Shown in pieces: positions 1-4,697 of a stretch of DNA of 10,686 nt (positions are counted from its first letter, which is position 1; each line of letters starts with the position of its first letter). The stretch comes from CAYNFH01 sp964396385. GTDB taxonomy: Bacteria; Armatimonadota; Chthonomonadetes; Chthonomonadales; CAJBBX01. The stretch is taken from NCBI GenBank assembly GCA_964396385.1, contig CAYNFH010000213.1, positions 1-10,686 of the forward strand. The letters run 5' to 3'. The translations under genes were made by a program, and so were the position numbers. The notes under the pieces are model-generated. The model made no database searches. It saw only the letters and a list, made by a program, of their open reading frames with translations, and had not been told where the DNA came from.

Positions 1-241
1 AGACGGTGACGGTCCCCTGCACCGCCTGATCCAGCGTGTAGTTCACTCCCGCGGACTTGAACAGGAGCTGGAGCGCGTACCGCAGGTCCGCGTTCTCCAG
101 GTTGAGTGTTACTCGCTTGTTGTTGATGTCCGGTGCAGGCTGTGTCTGCGCCAGGACCGTCCGACCCGGTAGGGCCAGGCCGGCGAACAGCACTGCAGCC
201 ATCCAGAGTGCGGACATCAGCCCGCGTGCATTTCGTTCCAT
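1..241 (-). CDS. Exported protein with secretin N0/STN-like domain, partial (N-terminus only)
   Basis: Eighty codons are visible before the gene runs off the left edge. ATG at 241 is preceded by GGAGG with a 6-nt gap; an in-frame ATG at 247 overlaps that ribosome binding site and is less likely. Residues 1-31 form a signal peptide with a hydrophobic core and a V-L-A/Q cleavage site. Residues about 42-80 (RVTLNLENADLRYALQLLFK, then G-V-N-Y-T-L and Q-G-T-V-T-V) match the beta-alpha-beta pattern of the STN domain (secretin and TonB N-terminus short domain). That fold occurs in the N0 domain of secretins and at the N-terminus of FecA-type signalling receptors. The rest is outside the window, so the protein could be a secretin, a short STN-only protein or a third TonB-dependent receptor. 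It starts 101 nt downstream of the hupE-type operon, past stable hairpins. Confidence 0.72.
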   Translation of the reverse strand, partial: MERNARGLMSALWMAAVLFAGLALPGRTVLAQTQPAPDINNKRVTLNLENADLRYALQLLFKSAGVNYTLDQAVQGTVTV

Positions 242-283
242 CTGCATCCTCCATGTGCGACCAACGAACAGTGACCAGTCAAT

Positions 284-334
284 GCCGCGCCCGCTGGGGT
301 GGGCAGCAGGCGCGGCTCTTGCCCAATAGAGCCG
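284..334 (-). other. Two overlapping, mutually exclusive stem-loops
   Basis: Downstream of the 85-residue gene the minus-strand RNA can form hairpin I (7 bp, arms 328-334 and 313-319, 8-nt loop) or hairpin II (arms 304-316 and 284-296, 13 bp including one U-G pair, 7-nt loop). They share bases 313-316, so both cannot form completely. The wobble pair in hairpin II would be a C-A mismatch on the plus strand, which favours function in minus-strand RNA. No U-tract follows, so an ordinary intrinsic terminator is not supported. It may be an attenuator, a processing site or an mRNA 3'-end stabiliser. Confidence 0.45.
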
Positions 335-342
335 GTGCGGGC

Positions 343-600
343 TCAGTTGAGCACCGGGGATCCCGATACGACTCCAGCTCCCGCTTTCTTTAGCGGTTGC
401 GGTGGAGTCTTCGGGAGAAGCTTCACCAGACGGACGATCTCCTTCTGGGTAAAGATAAGCTCCCGCGCCAGGGCGGAGCGCCGGTGGTACTGGTGGCCGA
501 CGATGCCGGCCGAGACGAGCACGCTGGTCATGGGCAGGATCAGGGCGAAGCGCTCCAGCGTGCGGGTGCTGAACGACTCTACTCCGTACTTGAGACTCAT
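343..600 (-). CDS. Small single-helix membrane protein, 85 aa, last gene of the hupE-type operon
   Basis: I do not recognise this protein. ATG at 600 overlaps the stop of the preceding gene in an ATGA arrangement (bases 597-600), so it is probably translated by coupling; longer readings of this frame run into the neighbouring genes and are rejected. About 17 N-terminal residues precede one hydrophobic segment (about 17-35, from L-E-R-F-A-L through S-A-G-I-V-G). A basic stretch with two histidines follows (H-Q-Y-H-R-R, 36-41), then an amphipathic region ending in K-L-L-P-K-T-P-P-Q-P-L-K-K. It resembles the upstream 73-residue protein in layout: short N-terminus, single helix, charged tail of about 35-50 residues. 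Its position suggests an accessory subunit of the HupE-like permease; that role is inference. Confidence 0.7.
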   Translation of the reverse strand: MSLKYGVESFSTRTLERFALILPMTSVLVSAGIVGHQYHRRSALARELIFTQKEIVRLVKLLPKTPPQPLKKAGAGVVSGSPVLN

Positions 601-818
601 GGCTTTACTCCCGCCTGGCGAAGGAAGTGCTTCAGGTCCTCCAGGCCCATCTGCGTATGCCACAGCTTGTGGTAGATCTGGTTGGACTCCAGCCCGATGC
701 GCCAGGTATAGACGAGCGACCCGGTGAGCAGCAGGAACGAGAGTATCACCGAGGGGATCAGCCGCTCCTCCACGGCGAGCCTGCGCGTCTGCGCGGGGGT
801 CAGCGGCTGCGCGCTCAT
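597..818 (-). CDS. Small single-helix membrane protein, 73 aa, coupled to the HupE-like permease
   Basis: I do not recognise a family. ATG at 818 overlaps the hupE-type stop codon as ATGA (815-818), and its own stop overlaps the next ATG in the same way. The same frame is open much further upstream, but that part lies inside the permease gene and is an out-of-frame reading of it. The N-terminus is polar (residues 1-19, with R-R-L-A-V-E-E-R), a transmembrane helix spans about 20-40 (I-P-S-V-I-L-S-F-L-L-L-T-G-S), and the tail holds three histidines (50, 54, 64) in a probable amphipathic helix. Small one-helix subunits are known in other nickel/cobalt uptake systems, such as CbiN and NikN, but I see no sequence link to them. 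Confidence 0.72.
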   Translation of the reverse strand: MSAQPLTPAQTRRLAVEERLIPSVILSFLLLTGSLVYTWRIGLESNQIYHKLWHTQMGLEDLKHFLRQAGVKP

Positions 819-1906
819 ATCGGCACCCCCATGACACGGGCCACCAGCCAGTACGCGCCTATCGCGGCGGTGCAGGCGGGGCCCCAGTTGAGCAGCCGGC
901 CGAACTCCCTCCGGCCGTAGTCTCCCCGCAGCGTCTCCTTGACCCACTGCATCCGCAGCAGCACCGGCATGATGAGGCAGACGATGATCACCTGCGCTAG
1001 CTCGATCCCGAGGTTGAACGACAGCAGGCAGAGCACCAGCCCGTGCTGCGGGAGGCCCATCTCCCTCAGGGCCGCCGAGAAGCCCATGCCGTGGATGAGG
1101 CCGAACGCGAATACGATGAGCCAGCGCTGCTTCTGAGGCGTTTCGCGCCGGATGATGTTCTCCAGCGCGACAAACACGATGGTGCCCGCGATCCCGATGT
1201 CCACCAGCCGCGGGTTCACGCGGAACACGTCGAAGGTGGTGAGGACCAGCGTGATCGCGTGACCAATGGTGAAGGCGGTCAGCAGCTTGATCACGCTCTT
1301 CACGTTCATGGCGGCGAAGATGAGGGTGCAGATGAAGAGGATGTGGTCGAACCCGGTGAACAGGTGCATCATCCCCATCCACATGAAGTCCTGGAGATTG
1401 CGGAAGAGGTTGTCCAGGTTCGCGTTGGTGTCAAACGTCCTTGACGGTGACTCCGCGGAGAGGGTGAACTGGCTGCCGCCGACCGAGATGACGGTCTGCG
1501 GGCTGAACTTCGCCGTGATAGTGAGCTTCTTCGCAGGCGCGGGCGTCGCGTAGTTGATGTCCAGCTCGTAGTCGTCGTTGTTCTGGTACGCGCTGGAGTA
1601 GTAGCTGGCGGACGCGATCTCCACCGGCACGGTCTTACCATCCGGCTGCACCACGAAGGTGGTCTTCAGCCACTCCTCGATCTTCTTCTTGTCGGCGTCG
1701 GAGGTCGCCTCGCCCTTGAGGCTGGCGCTGGGAACGCCCACTCCAAAGTCCGCCCAGGGGCCCTTGAGCGTGCACTGCACCATCTTGTGGTAGATGCGGA
1801 AAGCCGCCGTGTCCAGCCCTTTGAGCGGGTGGGCGGACGCGGGGCACGCGGCAGCCAGGAGCAGAAGCCCCGGCAGCGCCGCGCGTCTTATGCGTAAAGC
1901 GATCAT
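815..1906 (-). CDS. HupE/UreJ-family membrane protein, probable nickel/cobalt-type metal permease
   Basis: The 363-residue product begins at ATG 1906, chosen because AAGGAA lies 7 nt upstream and a signal peptide follows at once (residues 1-25, A-S-A/H). A longer in-frame start at 1996 would add 30 non-signal residues and is rejected. Residues 26 to about 170 form an exported domain. Residues about 172-358 contain roughly six membrane helices with family hallmarks: H-x5-D-H (H181, D187, H188), T-A-F-T-I-G-H-A-I-T-L (210-220), F-G-L-I-H-G-M-G-F (268-276) and F-N-L-G-I-E-L-A-Q (297-305). The first matches the HX5DH motif of HupE nickel permeases; the F-H-G-x-A/V-H-G-x-E motif is only partly kept. 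The large N-terminal domain fits the HupE/UreJ_2 branch. It is coupled by ATGA overlaps to genes on both sides. Metal specificity is not readable. Cys21 looks like a weak lipobox but -3 is alanine. Confidence 0.87.
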   Translation of the reverse strand: MIALRIRRAALPGLLLLAAACPASAHPLKGLDTAAFRIYHKMVQCTLKGPWADFGVGVPSASLKGEATSDADKKKIEEWLKTTFVVQPDGKTVPVEIASASYYSSAYQNNDDYELDINYATPAPAKKLTITAKFSPQTVISVGGSQFTLSAESPSRTFDTNANLDNLFRNLQDFMWMGMMHLFTGFDHILFICTLIFAAMNVKSVIKLLTAFTIGHAITLVLTTFDVFRVNPRLVDIGIAGTIVFVALENIIRRETPQKQRWLIVFAFGLIHGMGFSAALREMGLPQHGLVLCLLSFNLGIELAQVIIVCLIMPVLLRMQWVKETLRGDYGRREFGRLLNWGPACTAAIGAYWLVARVMGVPI

Positions 1907-2334
1907 CTCGCGGTTCCTTTCTGTGTTGTCTCGGGTTGCTGGTTGGGAATACGACTGCCGCTCCGCGCGGGGCGGGGCGTGGCGCGCCGGTCGCAAGCGC
2001 GCCGGACCTGTCGTGACGCGCCAGGGGCCGGCTTAACCGGCCTGGGCCGCCGTCTTGGGAGCGGCACCCTCTCAAGGAGGGTGATCCACCGGGGCAAGAG
2101 GCTCCCGCCTGTCTCGCGCCGCCGGCCGGCCGATCTCGCCGCGCGGCGGATCAGGAATGCCAGCCAGGCGCAGGTAGCCAGGAAGGCCAGGATGCCTACT
2201 GGCCCCAGGCGCTCGTCATCGTCGAGCCCGTGCGCGTGGGCGGGCGGAGCGGCCGTGGCGAGGCAGATCAGCGCGGCTCCGGCGGCGCGCCCGGCCCGTG
2301 AAACGGCCGGCTGTACCGTCTGCGGAATGGTCAT
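1903..2334 (-). CDS. Small exported/membrane protein with a predicted N-terminal His, first gene of the hupE-type operon
   Basis: This 143-residue protein is of unknown family. ATG at 2334 has GGGAG 7 nt upstream, and the stop overlaps the permease ATG as ATGA (1903-1906), which is the best reason to accept it as real. Residues 1-34 are a signal peptide ending A-H-A, so the mature protein would start H-G-L-D-D-D-E, an arrangement able to bind a metal ion. A second hydrophobic segment (about 45-62, G-P-V-G-I-L-A-F-L-A-T-C-A-W) should anchor it. The remaining 80 residues are rich in Arg and Pro and look disordered, so part of the tail may be little constrained and serve mainly to deliver ribosomes to the permease start. 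The role is unknown; a metal-binding partner of the permease is a guess. Confidence 0.68.
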   Translation of the reverse strand: MTIPQTVQPAVSRAGRAAGAALICLATAAPPAHAHGLDDDERLGPVGILAFLATCAWLAFLIRRAARSAGRRRETGGSLLPRWITLLERVPLPRRRPRPVKPAPGASRQVRRACDRRATPRPARSGSRIPNQQPETTQKGTAR

Positions 2335-2341
2335 GGACTAT

Positions 2342-2358
2342 CTCCCGGTTATCGGGAG
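2342..2358 (-). promoter_or_regulatory. Hairpin masking the ribosome binding site of the hupE-type operon
   Basis: In minus-strand RNA, CUCCCG (2358-2353) can pair with CGGGAG (2347-2342) across the loop AUAAC. The 3' arm contains GGGAG, the only Shine-Dalgarno-like sequence before ATG 2334, at 7-nt spacing. Opening or closing this 6-bp stem could control translation of the first gene and, through the ATGA overlaps, of the whole operon. A second 6-bp hairpin lies just upstream (2386-2402). No known riboswitch class was recognised. Confidence 0.45.
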
Positions 2359-2393
2359 GGCAGGGTAGGAGATGCGCGAGAGGATCGGGTCCC

Positions 2394-2423
2394 TTCGACC
2401 CGGAAGGCGAAGTGTGCTACAAT
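2394..2423 (+). promoter_or_regulatory. Possible sigma-70-type promoter, extended -10, antisense direction
   Basis: TTCGAC (2394-2399), an 18-nt spacer and TACAAT (2418-2423) preceded by TG-C form an extended -10 promoter-like element on the plus strand. It points towards the 3' end of tonB, where no plus-strand gene is credible, so any product would be an antisense RNA. The -35 is poor and a chance match is possible. Confidence 0.28.
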
Positions 2424-2596
2424 CCGTTTGGCTCCGGTTGTGGCGTTGTCACAATCGCCCGGTGGGCGGCTGTTCTCAGCAGCCGCTCACCCCCTCACTG
2501 CGTTCCTCTTTCCGTTCCTCCGTGTCTACGCCATGTCTTCTCAGTTACAGGCCAGGCGACTTTCGGTCCGCCGGCCTCGGTCTTCCGTCTCTTTGA

Positions 2597-3553
2597 TCAC
2601 TGCACCTCGAACTCGAACTTGAATAGCTGCGTGCTGCGGACGGGTTCGCCGTTCCTCAGCGCCGGCTTCCACTTCCAGCGCTTGAGCGCCTCCAGGCAGC
2701 GCCGGTCGATCTCGTCGTTGCCGGAGGAGGTCCGCAGGATCGGCTCGAAGCTTCCGTCCGCCTCAATGACTACTTTCACGCGGACGAACGTTTTGAACTC
2801 GCCCTTCTTCAGCTCGTCCGGTATCTCGGGCTTCACCGTGTCCGCCGGCTCCGCGTCCCTGGTGGGCCCCCTGGGCTTCGGCGCCGGCTTGGGCTCGGGC
2901 GCGGGCTCCGGGGCCGGCTCCGGGGCCGGCTTGGCGGCCACCTTCACCGGCTCCGGCTTTGGCGCGGGGGGCTCCCGCTTGGGAGGCGGCGGTGGCGGCG
3001 GGGCGGGTTTCACTTCGGGCTGCGGAGGGGGTGGCGTGGGAGGGTTGACCACCGCGTTGCCCTGCGCCTGGTGCTCCGTGGCTACTCCCACCTGCGCGTT
3101 GCCGCCCTCCAGGGCGGTATGGTCCTCCGGCTTCGGCGGCCCGGGAGTGTTCTTGGCCAGCAGGACTCTGTTGTGGGCGCCCTGGGGCGGCGGCGCTTTC
3201 GCCGGCCTCGGCCGGGGCGCAGGTCTGGGCTGGGGCCTCGGCTCCGGACGGCGGACGATCTGCCGCGGCCGGCGCTGCTCGATCCGCTTACGGACCTGGA
3301 CCACCTTCTTCTCGATCTGCTTCTTGGTGACCACCTTCACGACTTTGTGGCCCTTGTTGTCGATGATGACCCGCGTGATCTCCACCGGCCTCGGCGCCAA
3401 AAAGACGTGCCGCTTGGCAATCGCGGAGGCCGCGCGCCAGAGAAACACGTTGATGATCAGGGACGCGATTACGGCCCAGCGGAGGCGCGCCCCCAGGGCG
3501 TCCCGAATGACCGTCCCTCCCGTATTCCCCTGGATTGGGTATGTTGCGCTCAT
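2597..3553 (-). CDS. tonB: TonB energy transducer
   Basis: This 318-residue protein links the inner-membrane ExbBD motor to the outer-membrane receptors. One membrane helix lies at about 26-46 after a cytoplasmic N-terminus. The helix carries S31-x3-N35 where E. coli TonB has Ser16-x3-His20; E. coli studies report that Asn can replace this His. Residues 47-100 form an unusual basic, valine-rich segment (K-V-V-K-V-V-T-K-K, K-K-V-V-Q-V-R-K-R). Two proline-rich spacers follow (103-123 and 170-229, with seven consecutive prolines at 185-191 and repeated P-A-P-E), separated by a Gly/Ala/Asn-rich stretch. The C-terminal domain (about 245-318) has V-R-V-K-V-V-I-E-A-D-G-S and the W-K-W-K-P-A-L-R-N-G-E-P-V signature. 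It starts 21 nt after exbD with a weak ribosome binding site and is the last gene of the receptor operon. Confidence 0.92.
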   Translation of the reverse strand: MSATYPIQGNTGGTVIRDALGARLRWAVIASLIINVFLWRAASAIAKRHVFLAPRPVEITRVIIDNKGHKVVKVVTKKQIEKKVVQVRKRIEQRRPRQIVRRPEPRPQPRPAPRPRPAKAPPPQGAHNRVLLAKNTPGPPKPEDHTALEGGNAQVGVATEHQAQGNAVVNPPTPPPPQPEVKPAPPPPPPPKREPPAPKPEPVKVAAKPAPEPAPEPAPEPKPAPKPRGPTRDAEPADTVKPEIPDELKKGEFKTFVRVKVVIEADGSFEPILRTSSGNDEIDRRCLEALKRWKWKPALRNGEPVRSTQLFKFEFEVQ

Positions 3554-3574
3554 AGTTGATTCGCTTTCGCCGGA

Positions 3575-4003
3575 CTACGGCTTGCTGTTCTCCGGCGCGG
3601 TGGCGATGGCGAATCTCGTGATCCCCACCGAGCGGGCCTCGTCGATGCAATGGACGACCAGGCCGTGCGGGACGCTCAGGTCCGCGTTGATAATCACAGA
3701 GGCCGTCGAGAGGTCCACCCTGGGGCCACCCGCCTTCTCCACCAGCTTCTCCGGTAGCTGGTCTGCCGTGACCGGCTCCTTGTTGACGTAGACCCGCTGG
3801 TTCTTGTCCACCGTGATGGTCAGGTCCTGGGCCGCCTGCTTGGGCGCCGTGCTGGCCCGGGGCAGGTTAACGGGCAGGCCGTTCAGCCGCGTGAGCGCCA
3901 GCGACGAAAGCATGAAGAACACCAGCAGGAAGAAGATGGTGTCGATCATGGGGATGATCTCGATCTTGGTGCGCTTAAGCTCGCGCCTTCGCCGGAACTC
4001 CAT
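3575..4003 (-). CDS. exbD: ExbD, TonB-complex proton-channel subunit
   Basis: The 142-residue product matches the usual ExbD length. After a basic N-terminus (M-E-F-R-R-R-R-E-L-K-R) comes the single transmembrane helix (about 17-37) containing Asp21 in P-M-I-D-T-I-F-F-L-L-V-F-F. This corresponds to the essential proton-carrying Asp25 of E. coli ExbD. The periplasmic domain (about 45-142) shows the family's L-P-V-N-L-P-R-A motif and the D-x-x-V-P-H-G-L-V-like pattern. ATG 4003 lies inside the end of exbB (29-nt overlap) and is preceded by GGAGGAGG with a 9-nt gap, so the genes are probably co-translated. ExbD works with ExbB in the inner membrane to energise TonB. Confidence 0.93.
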   Translation of the reverse strand: MEFRRRRELKRTKIEIIPMIDTIFFLLVFFMLSSLALTRLNGLPVNLPRASTAPKQAAQDLTITVDKNQRVYVNKEPVTADQLPEKLVEKAGGPRVDLSTASVIINADLSVPHGLVVHCIDEARSVGITRFAIATAPENSKP

Positions 4004-4688
4004 GTCGTACTTCCTCCTCCCTTACCAGCCCTCCGGTCGCCTCTACCGCCATCGGTCTGCCGTGCTCCTCATGCCGGCGCTCCGTCAGGGCGTTGATCAG
4101 CTTCGTAGCCGCCTGCTCCGTCTCGGCGGTGATGGTGCGCAGCCGCGCGGAGAAGTAGTTGTAGGCCATGAAGCAGATCACGGCGATGAGGATACCGCTG
4201 GCGGTGGCGTAGAGCGCCTCGCCCACGCCGGCCAGCACCGTGTCGCTGTTGCCGCGGTTCTGCTGCATGGCGATGGCGTTGAAGGCGCCGATCATCCCAA
4301 CGATGGTGCCGAGGAGGCCCAGCAGCGGAGAGATGGTGGTGGTGGTGTCCAGGACCGGCAGCAGCCGCTCCAGCCGGATAAAGTAGTCCTGCCCGGTCTC
4401 TTCCACCAGCCGCTCCACCTCGCGGGTGGGTTGGGCGCGGTGGCGCAGGATCACCGCCAGACACGCGGCAACTGGTCCCCGCCGCGCCTCACATGCCTTG
4501 AGTGACTCTTCGTACCGGCCCTGACGGCAGAGCTTATCGACTTCGGCCGGCAGGCCCGGGGCCAGGTGGCCGAGCTGGTTGAACGCGATGAGCCGCTCCA
4601 CGATCACGGCGATGGCCGTCAGGGAGAGCAGCAGCAGGGGGTACATGACAAACCCGCCCGCCTGAAAGAAGTGAACGATACTTGACAT
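3975..4688 (-). CDS. exbB: ExbB, TonB-complex proton-channel scaffold
   Basis: This 237-residue protein is of the MotA/TolQ/ExbB family. Three membrane segments are visible: about 11-33 (G-G-F-V-M-Y-P-L-L-L-L), 118-140 (I-S-P-L-L-G-L-L-G-T-I-V-G-M) and 155-179 (G-E-A-L-Y-A-T-A-S-G-I-L-I-A-V), with the large cytoplasmic loop between helices 1 and 2. Glu157 and Thr162 fall where E. coli ExbB has Glu176 and Thr181, both in the channel. The Arg/Glu-rich tail (203-237) overlaps the exbD start. The gene begins 9 nt after the receptor A stop; the ribosome binding site AGGAG directly follows that stop, which argues for one operon. Together with ExbD it uses the proton gradient to drive TonB. The presence of tonB and receptor genes in the cluster argues against a TolQ role. 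Confidence 0.92.
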   Translation of the reverse strand: MSSIVHFFQAGGFVMYPLLLLSLTAIAVIVERLIAFNQLGHLAPGLPAEVDKLCRQGRYEESLKACEARRGPVAACLAVILRHRAQPTREVERLVEETGQDYFIRLERLLPVLDTTTTISPLLGLLGTIVGMIGAFNAIAMQQNRGNSDTVLAGVGEALYATASGILIAVICFMAYNYFSARLRTITAETEQAATKLINALTERRHEEHGRPMAVEATGGLVREEEVRHGVPAKARA

Positions 4689-4697
4689 CTTGCTCCT

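Larger units (their letters stand above)
2335..2596. other. Intergenic leader region between tonB and the hupE-type operon
   Basis: This 262-nt gap has no credible gene. In the minus direction it contains a stem-loop at 2462-2490 (11 bp as plus-strand RNA with one G-U pair, one A-C mismatch as minus-strand RNA), a 6-bp hairpin at 2386-2402, and a 6-bp hairpin at 2342-2358 that includes the ribosome binding site of the next gene. A purine-rich stretch (minus strand, about 2492-2530) follows tonB. I found no strong minus-strand promoter, so the hupE-type operon may use a non-consensus promoter or depend on read-through from tonB. Confidence 0.6.

Noticed and set aside
343..837. A 164-codon minus-strand reading that includes the 85-residue protein.
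   Set aside because: The first 79 codons are an out-of-frame reading of the 73-residue gene. The ATG at 600 in the ATGA overlap is the sensible start.
597..1382. A 261-codon minus-strand reading ending with the 73-residue protein.
   Set aside because: Everything upstream of 818 overlaps the HupE-like gene in another frame and is low-complexity. Only the last 73 codons, beginning at the ATGA overlap, look real.
1842..1906. Lipoprotein signal in the HupE-like protein (Cys21 after L-A-A-A).
   Set aside because: The -3 residue is alanine, a poor lipobox, while A-S-A/H four residues later is a good ordinary signal peptidase site.
2298..3791. A 497-codon open frame on the plus strand with a Gly/Ser-rich repeat section.
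   Set aside because: It is the reverse reading of tonB and part of exbD. The Gly/Ser repeats mirror the Pro/Ala/Glu codons of the TonB spacer, and tonB has clear domains and operon context.
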